Positions 26,507 to 41,100 of a stretch of 64,000 nucleotides of DNA are shown piece by piece. How positions within the stretch are numbered: the stretch's first letter is position 1; each line of letters starts with the position of its first letter. Source of the DNA: Microglena sp. YARC (taxonomy: Eukaryota; Chlorophyta; Chlorophyceae; Chlamydomonadales; Chlamydomonadaceae); assembly GCA_022414725.1 (NCBI GenBank), contig CM039465.1:45573565-45637564 (forward strand). The letters run 5' to 3'. The notes under the pieces are model-generated. The model searched no databases. It was not told where the DNA came from and worked only from the letters and a program-made list of their open reading frames with translations. A program made the translations under genes and the position numbers.

Positions 26507-29500
26507 GTGGGTTGCATGTTACAGACATCCATGCTACTGAATCGCAGCCTTCTGAATTCTTTCAGGGACCTTGGCTCTTGAATCCTATTGTAAGCTGTCC
26601 TTGGCTGGTCTGTCCCATGTAATTGAATACATCTCGGGTCCTTATTTTGTAGCAGATATTTCAGTATACACTACGACAAGACCTCTGTTCTCAGTCTCAG
26701 GAATAACCACATCTCTCTGACTGATTTATACGTTTAGTATTGGTGGACAGGTGGCATGGCTCTTCTGTGCAGCTGCGAGCAGCAGCTTCTTGGCAGCTCC
26801 CTTGGCTGGCTGGTCAGGCAAACCTGATGCAACCTAGTGCACCTTGCATCTGACACAATCAACCAACCAACCAACCAACCAACCAACCCAGTGCACCTTG
26901 AATCTGACACAATCAACCAACCAACCAACCAAGCAAGCAACCAACCAACCAATCAACCCAGTGCACCTTGAATCTGACACAACCAGCTTTCCTGTATTTT
27001 TGCTATCTTGGGGCTTGGCCAAGTGGCTGGCTCAGGGAGCTGCCTAGAAGCTGCTGCTCGTAGCTGAAAGAAAAGCTATGGCAGGTGGGGGGAATCCAAT
27101 CTATCTTGCATTATGATTCTGGTCCCCAACATAGAGGAATATATTTTAAAGTGTATTTGAATTGTTACACGGTTTTTCAGCAAATTCTGGGCTACTCACC
27201 GTCTTCACAATCCAAGTCCCCCGTGCGATTATTATCACAGATACCAGGGAGCACACTAGGTGGATTATACAGTTGTAAGGCTTCTCCAGGTCAGGAGAGG
27301 GTTCATAACAAACTACAGAAGAACAAGCAAATATAGACACCCTAACAAACATTCAACCCTAAACACTAAACCCTAACAGAGATTCACCCTTAAAGAGATT
27401 TGCCAAAGAAAATCATTGATGAACTAAACAGCAAACAATCATTTTACCAACAGGGGTCCTGGAAAACCCTTTCTTAAAACACAACCTGTGTTCCGCCCTT
27501 CTACCTTGGCAGGCACCGCTTCAACAGAGCCCCCGAGTGCTGAGGCTCTGTCCATGTCTGGCCTGTCAGCAATTGAGAGAGCTGCTCGTAGGTTGGCTGG
27601 CCAGAAGGCAGCTTCTGAAAGGGCTGCCGAAGAAGAAAGGGCGGCCAAGGCAGCTGCAGCTCAAAGTGAGTTGTGTAATGATGCCAACTGGGTGAATTGT
27701 GATGCCAAATGGGTGAGTTGTGTAATGATGCCAACTGGGTGAATTGTGATGCCAAATGGGTGAGTTGTGTAATGATGCCAACTGGGTGAATTGTGATGCC
27801 AAATGGGTGAGTTGTGTAATGATGCCAAATGAGGTTGGCTGGCCACAAGGCAGCTGCTGAAAGGGCTTCCAAAGAAGAAAGGGCGGCCAAGGCAGCTGCT
27901 GCTCGAAGTGAGTGGGTATAGTGGGTGGGGCTATATGGTGGGTGGGACTGTATGGTGTTGTGAGGTTGGGGTGGGTGGGTGAGGCTGTATGGTGTAAGGG
28001 TGGGTTATGGTGGGTGGGGCTGTATGGGGTGGGTGGGTGGGGCTGTAAGTTGCCAAAGAAGACAGGGCAGCCAAGGCAGCTGCTGCTCAAAGTGAGTTGT
28101 GTACTGATGCCAAATGAATAAAAGTTATATTTTTCTCATGCCAGACTATACCCACGCACCCCCTGGTATATTTTCTCCTGCCAGGCTGTACCCACGCACC
28201 CCCTGGTATATTTTTCTCTTGCCAGGCTGTACCCACGCACCCCCTGGTAATTTTTGTTCAGGCTTTTATTGAAGGAGCTGCTTGTAGCACAAATGCTACA
28301 TTATGTACCTTGATGTTTTTGAGCTTTTGAGGGTTGCTTTTGGGGGGGCAAAGAAGCTGCTAGTAGCACCCCGATGGCTAGTAGGAGCACCATGGTGATA
28401 TGTAAAGGTTAAGGTTAAGGTTCCTTTCCCTAAAAAATGTGCTATGCATAGAAAATGTGGTCCAGCCCCACACAAAGCTATGGAAAAGTCAAGAATGCAA
28501 AATATAAGCCAAGAAATATGGAAACCTTTTGGTTCAAATACATAAGTACATGTATTGCTAAGTTGTGGGATACGTGACTGTTGGGCATTACGAGGGGTGC
28601 TGTCCTTCACAGGCTCTGTCCAGTGTTTTAGTATTTCATATTCTTGTAGGTCAGGTTGAGTAGCTACTTCTGCTACTTAAGCCTGGTTTCAGGATTGTTG
28701 CATGGCCATTGCATGGCGGATAGCAAACTAGGAGCCTGGGGGGTTCAGAGGGGCATTTCTGACTAGTTTAGCCAGACCCATGTGTTGCCATGCAGCGACA
28801 GAATGACGGCGTGTTGCAGACAAACAAACTGCCTCTGTCCCTGATCCACTCTCAACCGCACCTGCCTACCAGACCAGCAAGCTTGCTACATACATCAGGG
28901 CTTCTTATTTCCGCAATATATAGCAAATGTTAGTTTTTACCCCGTTTTGGGTTATATCTGTAGAAATGTACAACAGTTTTTTTGTGTGCCCTAAGGGGCC
29001 CTTAAAAGCTATAAAAGCTATAAAACCTACATAAAGCAATAAAACGCTGCCCCTGGAGGAGGCCCTAAAACCGTGAAGATAGAAAAGCCACTTTCAGATT
29101 TGAACAAAAAGCCCTGACATACATCGAGCAAATCCGAATATAGCAATCAGCAGGTTGCAACATGCCCTTATGCTGAGTTTGTCACATACCATATGTATAT
29201 GGTATGTATGGCTCTGTACAGAGTATGTAGGGAGAGACATCGATCTATGAAGAGATAGATTTATATAGATCTATATATATATATGTATTGGCGAAGCTGG
29301 ATTTTTGAAAATCGGCATAGGGCACCTTCCAAAATCAAAATCTGGTTTTACAATTATGGTATAGGGCACCATATCATATTGCAGGCGCTTCGACTGGATT
29401 TTTTGGTGTCTATCTGATGTAACTGCATATGTTGTAGATATACACAATATATATATTTGCTATTTATATATCTATATAGATCTATATTTTTGGGCAATAT

Positions 29501-32500
29501 AGATCAATTTGCCGCCCCCTAAGAGGATGGTATGTATGGCTTTGGTCGGTATGGATTTGGTACGTAGAAAGTATGGTCGTTATTTCTTTTGTATGTACAC
29601 AGTATGGTATGTGTGGCTTTGGTACGTACAAAGTATGGTATGTACACAGTATGGTATGTGTGGCTTTGGTCGGTATTTCTTTTGAATGTAGAAAGTATGG
29701 TATGTATGGCTTTGGTCGGTATTTCTATGGCACGAACAAATTATGGTATGAATGGCTTTGGTATGTACAAAGTATGGTATGTATGGCTTTGGTCGGTATT
29801 TCTTTGGTACAAACAAATAATGGTATGAATGGCTTTGGTATGTACCAAGTATGGTATGTATGGATTTGGTCAGTATTTCTTTGGTATGTACAAAGTATGG
29901 TATGTGTGGCTTTGGTCGGTATTTCTTTGGTATGTACAAAGTATGGTATGAATGGCTTTGGTCGGTATTTCTTTGGTATGTACAAAGTATGGTATGAATG
30001 GCTTTCGTCGGTATTTCTTTGGTATGTACAAAGTATGGTATGAATGGCTTTGGTCGGTATTTCTTTGGTATGTACAAATTATGGTATGTACTAAGTTTTG
30101 TATGTATGGATTTGGTCGGTATGGCCTTGGTATGTATGGCTGAGTTTGTTTCTATGGCATTGCAGGTGCAGCGCCTCACAACCAAATTGGGAGGGCCGCC
30201 CACAGGCTGGCACGCAAGCTTGCAAAAGAGGCAGCAGCTCTGGCCAAGAAAGCAGAGAAGGAGGGCAAGAAGGCACACTCCTCATCTTCTGACAGCAAGG
30301 CCAAGGAGAAGTTGGGAACTGTGTGTGATAGCATGCTCCCGCTACCTCCTTTCTTCCTCACGGGAGCCGTGTTGGGCACTAAGGCTGTCCAGACCTTCAG
30401 ACCCAGGGCAGGGGCAAAGGAGGGAGCGCCTGGTGCTGCTGGCGAGAGCAGCTTGGAAGCCGGTGAAGATGCTGATGCCCTTCCTGATTCTGTGACCATC
30501 CTTGCTGCAACAGAGCAAGGCAAGGGTACAGCAGATGACACAGAAAGCATGGACAGGGACCTAGCAGGTGCGATAACTGATTCCCTGTCTGATTTTGTGG
30601 CCATCCTTGCTGCAGCAGAGCAAGGCAAGGGTGCAGCAAATGACACAGAGAGTATAGGGAGGGACCTAGAAGGTGCGATTGCTGATGCCCTGTCTGATTC
30701 TGTGGCCATCATTGCTGCAGCAGAGCAAGGCAAGGGTGCAGCAAATGACACAGAGAGCATGTTGAGGGACCTAGTAGGTGCGATTGCTGATGTCCTGTCT
30801 GATTCTGTGGCCATCCTTGCTGCAACAGAGCAAGGCAAGGGTGCAGCAGATGGAGCAGAAAGCATGGGGGGGGACCTAGCAGGTGCGATTGTTGATGCCC
30901 TGTCTGTTTCTGTGACCATCTTTGCAATTTTCTGGTTGACAACATACATACTGTGTGCATTCCACAACGCAGCAATGCAGCTATCTACTCGAGCAACCAA
31001 AACATAATCTAAGGCAATCCTGCCGACAACCAAAAACAATTCATGGAAACCGAGCTCCAACCAAACCAAGCCACGGAAAACCAAACCCCAACCAAAAACA
31101 TTCACAGAAAACTGGCGGAGAGTGGTGGCTAACAGAGCAACAGGTGGCAAAGGAATTGAGTGCAGTGGACCGAAGCCAGGCTTTACGAGACAGTTAGTTG
31201 AGACAGTTGGCTTCGTGTAGTCGGACAGGCGCATAGACAAACGGACAATGCGGTGACCTTAGGGGCTCTCGCCCCCATGAAGGGAGGTATGCCAAAAACA
31301 ATTCCTCACAATGTGACAACTAATATAACTAATAACAATCTAACTTATCTGACGACTAAAAATCTAACTAATCGGACAACTAACAATATAACTAATCGGA
31401 CAACTAACAATCTAACTAATCGGACGCTAACAATCTAACTAATCGGACAACTAACAATCTAACTTATCGGACGCTAACAATCTAACTAATCAGACAACTA
31501 ACAATCTAACTCATCTGACAACTAACAATCTAACTCATCTGACAACTAACAATCTAACTTATCTGACAACTATCAATCTAACTAATCTGACAATTAGGCC
31601 AAGCCTTGTTTCCACACTTGCAGGTAGGGGGAAGCTGATCAGCACTTAGCTGGTCAGCACTTCTTTTCCAAAACCACCTTAACCCAAGACCAAGACAATT
31701 CCCTGACAATGTGTGCCCCACCTAGCAGGCACCAGCGCAGCAGTGCCTCCAAGGCCTCGCATGACTCGCATGAAATGGCTTTGGCGCAGAGTTGGCCGGC
31801 CTGTGCTTGTGATCAGCACCCTTGGACTGGTGCAAGTTGCCTCCACCCGGCGTGGGCCATTCAATAAGAGGGTCGTCAGAACAGAGCCCGAGCAGGCAAC
31901 TAAGCCAAGCGTGGTTTCCGCACTTGCAGGTAAGGGGAAGCTGGTCAGCACTTGGCTGGTCAGCACTTAGCTGGTCAGCACTTCTGCTCCTAAACCACCT
32001 AAACCCCAAACTTACACCCTAAAACCACCAAAAAACAAAATCCTAAATCCGACACACTAAATATAAACCACGTATTCCCTATCCCCCTAAACCTTAGCCA
32101 CCTAAACCCAAATGCTGACTAGTTAAGTGCTGTCCAGCTAAGTGCTGTCCGGCTAAGTGCTGTCCGGCTAAGTGCTGACCAGCTAAGTGCTGACCAGATA
32201 AATGCTTACCAGATTACCCCTACTGCGCTTGCAGCCATGCTGATGCCCGAGGATAAGAAGGAGACCAAGGACGCAGCCAAGGAAGCTGCTGATAAGGCCT
32301 TGAAAGAAAGCACCAAAGCAGGTGAGCCCAAGCTTAGTTGGTACAGTACGGAGGATGGTTCTCAGCCTCTTTCAAGGCGGCAGGAAAGCAGTCGGAAATC
32401 GTTAACCTAGCTACGGGTTCAACCCTCACGACCTGTCAGTCAAAGCTGGTTGCCGCCTTTAAAAGGGGGCTGGTGACTATCCTCCGTGCTGTTGCGCCGT

Positions 32501-35500
32501 AGTCAGAGGTCAGGCGCAGTAGCGGTCTGCGAAAGCAAAACAACCAGTAACCATTCCCCAGTGCGAGCGAACAGGAAGGTTCCTTCAATTTTCATTTTCA
32601 CTAAAGCAGGTGATGCTGCTGATCAGGCTACTGGTGGATGTATTCCTAACAATAAATCTGTGTCCTGAACTGTATCGTGTTGAACAACCCTGCATCCTAC
32701 CCTACCCTACCTTACCCTACCCTACCCTACCCTACCCTGCCCTGCCCTGCCCTGCCCTATCCTACCCTTTCCTACCCTACCCTACCCTACCATACCCCTG
32801 GCCTCCCCTCCCCTCCCCTACCCTACCCTACCCTACCCTACCCTACCCTACCCTACCCTACCCTACCCTACCCTACCCTACCCCTACCCTACCCTACCCT
32901 ACCCTACCCTACCCTGCCCTGCCCTGCCCTGCCCTGCCCTGCCCTGCCCTGCCTGCCCTACCCTACCCTACCCTACCCTGCCCTGCCCTGCCCTGCCCTG
33001 CCCTGCCCTACCCTACCCTACCCTGCCCTACCCTACCCTACCCTACCCTACCCTACCCTACCCTACCCCATCCTACCCCCAACCCACCCACCCCACCCCA
33101 CCCTACCCCCAACCACCCTCATCCCACCCCACCCTACCTCCAACAACCCTCACCCTACCCCACCCCACCCCACCCTACCCCCAACCACTCCACCCCACCC
33201 TACCCCACCCCAACCTACCCCCACCCACCCCACCCCACCATACCCTCAACCACCCCCAACCACCCCACCCTACCCCCAACCACGCCGCAGGTGATGCTGC
33301 AGACAAGTCTCATGCCTTGGCAGCTGGAAGCAAGGTGGCTGACGCAGCGAAGGAAAAGGAGGCACTTGACAAGGAGGCTGCCGAAAAGGCAGCTAGGGAG
33401 GCTACCGAAAAGGCAGCTAAGGAGGCTGCTGACAAAGCTGCGAAGGAGAAGGCTGCTAAGGAGGCGGCAGATAGAGCTGCCAAGGATGCAAAGTTAACTG
33501 CAGACAAGGCTACATCCATTTCAAAATCAGCCGATGCCAAAGGAACTGCAGACAAGGCTGACAAAGAAGCTGCAGCCAAAGCTGTTTCTGAGAAGGCTTC
33601 CAAAGAGAAGGCTGCTAAGGAAGCTGCTGAGAAGGCTGCTAAGGAGAAAGCTGCTGTTGATGCCAAGGAATCTGCAGACAAAGCTGCTGCTGAGAAGGCT
33701 GCCAAGGAGAAGGCCGCCAAGGAAGCTGCTGAGAAGGCTGCTAAGGAGAAAGCTGCTGTTGATGCCAAGGAATCTGCAGACAAAGCTGCTGCTGAAAAGG
33801 CTGCCAAGGAGAAGGCCGCCAAGGAAGCTGCTGAGAAGGCAGCTAAGGAGAAAGCTGCTGCAGATGCCAAGGTGAAGGATGCAAGCCCAACAAGCGGGGG
33901 TGAGCCTGCTAAAGGTGAAGCTAGTATGCTGGGCTCATCGGCTGCAGCTGGGGTGGGCAGCGCTCAAGCATCCAGTACTTCTGAAAAACCGACTCCCTCC
34001 CTGCTGTCTTCTGTTTCTTCAGTCATCACGTCCATCACTAAGGGCCCAGGTGAGGCAATGGTTACGAAGACAGTTATCTTGCTGCATTGTTTGTTTTCAT
34101 TGTAAATAGCTTAGTCGAGTGCTGTTGGACCAGCCCAATAAACTCAATCAACATCAACGCAACCAAGGGCCCAGGGGAGGCACCGGTTACTTATTAGTCC
34201 CTTGTTTTATACTCATGTGGTCAGGGGTTAAAAAATCAGGTTTGACGTTTTAGACAACACGCTTGATTCTGGAAAGATCAGGGTTTAGATCATCAGGTTG
34301 TACGTTTTTGACGCCACACCAGTATTCTAAAAATATTGAAACTCATTTCGATGCTAGTATTGGAAATGTGAGACTCACTTCAAAGTTAGTAGGACAGTGT
34401 GTACGGTACTACATAGTACTTAAAAAGTTCTTACTTCCCTTTATGATTCTGCATACCCTGTCTTCAAGGAGTATCTGTTCTTTGACCAATAATGCATCCT
34501 AGCTTGTTAAAACACTTGACTATTGAACCTCACCTGCAGATCTCCCACTGCTTGATGAAGTTAGTATACAAACTTTGTAAAGTATTGCAGTACTTTCTTC
34601 ATGGTTCTCGAGGAGATCTTGCTTGCCTTGATGATTGTGCTGAACATGCCTTTGGAGAGTATATGCAGCGTGTCTTGCAATGCATCCTGATATAGTTGCA
34701 CACTGAACCCTTTCACATTGAACACAAACACAAACCCTTTCACTTTGAACACAAGCACAAACACGTAGCACAAACACAAACACTTTCTTATTGAACACAA
34801 ACACTAACACTTAGCACAAACACAAGCACTTTCGCTATGAACCCCCGCAGATCCTCCTGTGCTTGATGAGAAAGAGCCCCCCCCCCCCACACACACCCCC
34901 CCCCCCCACACACACACATATCTGCAACGTGACTTGCAATGCATCCTGAGATAGTTTCACATTGAACCCTTTCACATTGAACACAACCACATAGCACAAA
35001 CACTAAAACTTTCAAATTGAACCCCCGCAGATCCTCCTGTGCTTGATGAGAAAGAGGCCAAGAGACCTTATTTACCTGAATGATACTAAAGACCATGTTT
35101 GTAAGGAGTATCTGTTCAGTGACCAAGAATGCATCCTAGCTAATTAAAACACTTGAATATTGATTTTCTCCCGCAGATCCTCCTGTGCTTGATGAGAAAG
35201 AGGCCAAGAGACTAGCTCGCAAGAAGTCTGACGACGAGAAGGAAGCCAAGCGAGTTCAGGTGAAGGCCCAGGCTGCGGCTGCTAAGGAGAAGGCAGCACA
35301 AGACCGTAAGGATAGAGTCTCGGCAGCTTCTGCTGTTGAAGCTGCCAAGAAAAAGAAGAAGGCGGCTGATGCGGAGGCTACAAAGAAGGAGAAGGCTTCC
35401 AAGGAAGCTGCTGAGAAGGCAGCTAAGGAGAAGGCTTCCAAAGAAGCTGCTGAGAAGGCAGCTAAGGAGAAGGCGGTCAAGGACGCTGCTGAGAAGGCAG

Positions 35501-37768
35501 CCAAGGAGAAGGCTGAGAATGCTGCTTCTGAGAAGATCGCCACAGCTGGCAAGGCAAAGGATGCAAGCTCAGGCAGTGGGGGTGAGGCTGCAAAGAGTGG
35601 GGCCACCTTGATGGCCTCATCTCCAGCTCTTGCAGCAGGCAGCCCTCCTGCATCTGGTGCTTTTGGCATCGCAGCGCACTCTCTTCTGTCCTCTTTGAGC
35701 ACATCGATCACGCAGGCTGCCAGTGGCAAGCCCCTCACAAAGGAAGAGGCCAAGGCACGCCAGCGGGCTGATAAAGAGGCTGCTGCGGCCAAGGCCGCCT
35801 CCAAGAAGGCTGCTGACAAGGCTGCCAAGGTGGCGGCAGACAAGGCCAGGGCTGCTGACAAGGCTGCCGAGGAGGTTTCTGCTGCTGCCAATGCTGCCCT
35901 CAAGAAGGCTGCTGACAAGGCTGCCAAGGTGGCGGCAGACAAGGCCAGGGCTGCTGACAAGGCTACTGAGAAGGCTGCTGAAAAAGCTGCCAAGGAGGCT
36001 TCTGAGAAGGAAGCTGTCAGGAGTGAGAAGGAGGCTCAAGATGAAGCTGCGAAGCTGAATAAGAAGTCGGGGAAAGATATAGTGCCAACAAATATGTTGG
36101 TAACAGGTATGGGTCTTCTTGGGGTAACTAGGTTGTATGTGTATTTATAAGCAGGAGAGGTGCAGTAGTAATTGTCATTGTATTTATAAGTAGGAGAGGT
36201 GTAGTATTAGTCTGTCATTGCACTTCAAATTGTAAGAGGCTTGAAAAGGCAGCCGAGGTCAAGGCTGGCAGACTTGAAAAAGAGGCCGAGACAAAGGTGG
36301 CTCGAGATGAAGCTGTGAAGCTGAAGAAGAAGTATGGGTCAGACATTGTGCAACAAAAATGTTGGAAACATGTATGGGTCTTGTCTTGTCTTGTCTTGTC
36401 TTGTCTTGTCTTGTCTTGTCTTGTCTTGTCTTGTCTTGTCTTGTCTTGTCTTGTCTTGTCTTGTCTTGTCTTGTCTTGTCTTGTCTTGTCTTGTCTTGTC
36501 TTGTCTTGTCTCGTTTGTCTCGTTTGTCTCGTTTGTCTCGTCTCGTCTCGTCTCGTCTCGTCTCGTCTCGTCTCGTCTCGTCTCGTCTCGTCTCGTCTCG
36601 CCTCGTCTTGTCTTGTCTCGTCTTGTCTTGTCTTGTCTTGTCTTGTCTTGTCTTGTCTTGTCTGAGTCACTATATCGTTTGTCATGCGGGATAGGATGCA
36701 GCTAGCACCGATAAATGATGAGGGAGGCACTGGTGTTTGATCTGAGTAGGACTGATGAATGATCTGGTAGGTGCTGGTACATAATCTGCACAGCGCCGAA
36801 ACATGGCCGCATTAAAAACTGGCATGTGTCAGAGCTTTTTTGTTCCAAAAAAGATATCCTCTAGTAGCGATCAGGAATTTGGTGCCTTTCAAGGTTGGGC
36901 TCCTGGTAGCAATTTCGATATGTGGCCCGAAGGGCTGGCCCGGGGGGTTAGGGGGGCAGGGCCAAGATTCGAGTCTCATGGTAGTATAAGGTTTAGCCAA
37001 AACAGGGTCCCAGGTGGTGATCGCGACTTGTAGCAGAAAAAGAGCTCTGATATTTAAAGCATCTAATAAGTGATATTGAAAGCATCGAAACATGGCCAGA
37101 GCAATACTAATGCATCTAGAAAGCTCTAAAACATGGTCAGACAAAAGTGCTAAATGATATGTCAAGCACTGAATTGTTTTCTGTGAAGCCTCCCTGATTG
37201 ATCCAGGAGGCTCGCCGGTAGCCATGTCACCACCCACCTGCAGGGGGGGGGGGGAGGGGGGGAGGGGGAGGGAGGGAGGAGGCAAGGGGGGAGGGGGGGG
37301 GTAAAGGAAGGGGTAGAGGGGCAGGGAGGAGAGGCGGGGGGCCATGGAAGCACTGAATTGTGATATGTGAAGCCTCCCTGAATGATCCAGGAGGCTCGCC
37401 GGTAGCCATGGCACCACCCACCTGCCGGGGGAGGGAGGGTGGGTGGGGGTGGGTTGAGGGGGAGGGAGGTAGGGAGGAAGTAGGAGAGGGGCAGGGAGGG
37501 GAGGCAGGGGGTGTTAGAGGTGGGGGGGGGGGGGGGGGAAGTTAGAGGGAGAGGGGGAGAGAGGGGAGGCAGGGGGGAGCCATGGAAACACTGGATAGTG
37601 ATATGTGAAGCCTCCCTGAATGATCCAGGAGGCACTGCCCACATTCTGAAACATGTAGTTTCCTTCCAAGCAGAATTTTCAACAGGCTGGTGTCATGCAT
37701 TTACACAATCACCCTCTCACAAACTCATTTCCGTGTAATCTTCATTCCTGAGTGTCCTTCATGATTGC

Positions 37769-37802
<34 letters not shown>

Positions 37803-37967
37803 CGATCACCATTATTTTCGCCATCATTATCAGCATCATCATTATCGGCATAATCATCATCATCATTATCAGCATCATCATTATCATCATTATCATCATT
37901 ATCATCATTATAGTCATCATCATTATCAGCATCATTATCATCATCATCATCATGATCATCATTATCT

Positions 37968-37998
<31 letters not shown>

Positions 37999-38023
37999 TA
38001 TCGTGATCATCATCATTATCGTG

Positions 38024-38058
<35 letters not shown>

Positions 38059-38065
38059 TATCGTG

Positions 38066-38130
<65 letters not shown>

Positions 38131-41100
38131 TATCATCATAATCATAATCATCATTATCCTTATCATCATTATCATCAACAGCAACTTAGGAGCCTTACCC
38201 CGCTACTTGCTGTTGCCCCCCCCCCCCTCCCCCACCACCACCACCACCACACACACACACACACACCACACCACACACCACACACACTCCCATCCCCCCA
38301 ACCCCTCACAGGTGGAAAGTCTCCCGTCAGTGGTCTCATGAGCCAACCAGCTAGCGCTGACATGTCATCCTCTGCCTCCAAGCTCGACACCAGCGATGGC
38401 CTCAGTGCTTGGCCCAAGGCTGTCGCATCCAAGCTAGGTCTAGACGCGGTGCCTGATTGGATGCTCCCCCTCCCTCCTGGCCTGCTGCTCTCCTACCTCG
38501 CACTAAGATCCTTACCTACAGTGCATTTCTCAAAACGGCGACCCTCTGATGGTCAGAATGCTGAGACAGGGGCTGGACAAGCTGTTGGTGCAGCTTCCAA
38601 GGCTGAGAAGACAGCCCTCAAGTTAGCTGCAATTCAAGAGAAGAGTTATAAGCTTGCAGCAATCGAGGCAGAGAAGACTGCTGACAAGGCTGCCGCTGTA
38701 AAAGCTGCTGCCGATAGGGCTACTGTTGACAAGGCTGCTGCTGAAAAAGCTGCTGCTGACAAGGATGAGGCAGCCAAGCTTGCCAAGGACGCTGCCAAGA
38801 AAGAGCAAGAGGCTAAGGCTGAAGGAGCCGAGGCCGAGAAGCTAGCAAAGGATGAGGCTGCCAGGCTTGCCAAGGAAACAGCCAGGGTGGAGAAAGAGGC
38901 CAAGTCTCAGGCAGCCAAGGCCGAGAAGGCGGCTAAGGAAGAGACAGCTAAGCTTGCCAAGGAAACAGCCAGGATGGCTAAGGAGGAGGCAGTCAAGGCG
39001 GCAAAAGCTGCCAAGGGTGGTGATACTGGCCTAGGTTTTGTAGCCGCGGTGCAATCTACGCAAGCAGCTGTGCGATCTGTTGGTCGGGCTTCTAAGCAGG
39101 AGCTTTCCGCTCAAGCCAAAACGGCTAAAGAAGAGAAGGCCGAATCAGGCAAGGCAGAGAATTTAGCCAAAGAGGAGGCAACCAAGCTTGCCAAGGAGTT
39201 TGTCAAGAAAGAGCAAGAGGCTAAGGCAGAGGCAGCCAAGGCCGAGAATGTTGCCAAGGGTGATACTGCCAAGCTTGCCAAGGAGCTTGTCAAGAAAGAA
39301 CAGGAGGGTAAGGCTGAAGCAGCCAAGGCCGAGAATGTTGCCAAGGGTGAGACTGCCAAGCTTGCCAAGGAGCTTGCCAAGAAAGAGCAGGAGGGTAAGG
39401 CTGAAGCAGCCAAGGCTGAAAAGCTAGCTAAAAAGGAGGAAGACAAGCTTGCCAAGGAAGCTGCTGGTATGAAGCAAGAGGCAGAGAAGGGATCCAAGAC
39501 TTCTGTTGTTGCCCCTGCCACTGAACCGATGTCTTCTGCAGCAGGTGTGGCTGAATCATCATCAGGCCGCCGTGCTACTGTTGGAACTGTTGAAGCTGGG
39601 TTATCAAGCCAAGCCAAGCAATCTGCATCACAGGCTGAGGGGCGCAGAGCTACTGCTTCTGATGATGGGTCTGTCGAGGTGCCAAGGGGTGCGGCAGCGG
39701 TGGGTGGTCGGACCCCAGTCTCGAAAATTGGTGCTGCCGTCAGTGCTGGCGCTGCTGTGGTCGCTCAAGCCATGCTCCCCTATTCATCCACAGCCTCGTC
39801 TGTGTCTGACTACCCAATGAGTGCGGCTGGCTCGGATCGACGCACCTCAGGAGCTTCCTCTACCCGAGGCTCCACCTCCACGTTGGCGAAGACTGTAGCT
39901 GCAGCAGCTGCTGAAGCTGCCGCTTCTACCCGCCCATCTACCACTGCTTCTCCTGCCCTGTCCCCCACAGGGGCTCCCCCCTCTTCCACCAGCTCAACCT
40001 CATCTTCCCCCCCTCTAAAGAGCAAGACATCCGAGGCTGCCAAAAGAGTTGCTGCTGCTACTGCCGCTTCCAGCGCTGCCAAGAGGACCCCCACAGATTC
40101 CGCTGACATCTCTGTCGCCTCCACCCCCACTCGACCCACGGGAATGCCCGCAGTTGCCCATGGCAAGTCCAGTGCTGCTGCAGGGGTCGCTGCCGCCCTG
40201 TCTGCACCCAAAGAAGGAGCCAGTGCAGCAGGTGTAGCTGCCGCCCGCTCTACCGCCCAACAAGAAGCAGGTGTGGGTGATGTCACAGCTGCCGGAACCA
40301 TCATCCAAGCTGCAGAGCATGAAATGCAGGAGATGGACCAACTCGGTCATGACATCTTGGAACAGGAGAAGGCACACAATGAAAGCCCCGGAGGCTTCTG
40401 GAAATTCTTCTTGTGGAAAGTGACTGTTCCGGTCGGAGTGTTAGGGATGCTCAGTGTGCTGCTCGTCGAGGTACATCGGCGCAACTCTGAACCTGAGAGG
40501 AGGAAGAAAGCAAAGGCTCCTGTTGTTGCCACCAATATTTCCGTCCGGCCCAAAGCAGCAGCTGACCAGGCTGCTAAGCAGGTGGCCACCCAGACTGCGA
40601 ACGAAGTCAATGCCACCAACATTTCCGTCACGGCTGCAGCAGCGGGCTTTGTGTTCACTCCAGAAATAGAAATTGGACCACAGGCTACTGCCAAGGCTGC
40701 AGCTGAGGCTGCAAAGGACGCTGCAGCCAAGGCTAAGTCTGAAGCAAAGGAAACTGCACGGGCAAAAGCAGCGGCAGACAAGGCTGCTAAGCAGGCGGCC
40801 TCCAAGACTGCTAAGAAAGCAACTGAGGAGGAGAAGGCTGCTAAGAAAGCTGCTGATCAGGTTGCCAAAGAAGCTGCAGAAAAGGACAGAGCTGCCAAGA
40901 AAGCTGCTGATAAGGCTGCTAGAGAGGCTGATGACAAGATTGCTGCTGTTGAGATGGCTACCCAACAGGCTGCCAACAAGGCCGCTAAGGACGCTGCAGA
41001 CAAGGCCAAGGCTGAGAAGCAAATTGCTGCTGCTGAGGCAGCCGCGGTGAAGGCTGTTGAGCTGGCTGGTTTAGAGGCTGCAGCCAAGGCAGTTTCAGGC

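Noticed and set aside
29573..30143. Tyr/Val/Trp-rich ORFs on both strands
   Set aside because: They come from the 50-bp GGTATGTACAAAGTATGG repeat, which reaches to the exon at 30166.
32610..33290. Pro/Leu-rich ORFs and a telomere-like CCCTA array
   Set aside because: The unit is a CCCTA/CCCTG pentamer, not a recognised telomere heptamer or hexamer, and it lies inside a gene next to a good splice acceptor. The ORFs are repeat read-through.
37765..38300. Poly-His leader extending exon 8, and poly-Met ORF on the opposite strand
   Set aside because: This is the (ATC)n array. A good acceptor at 38311 with matching phase starts the real exon after it.
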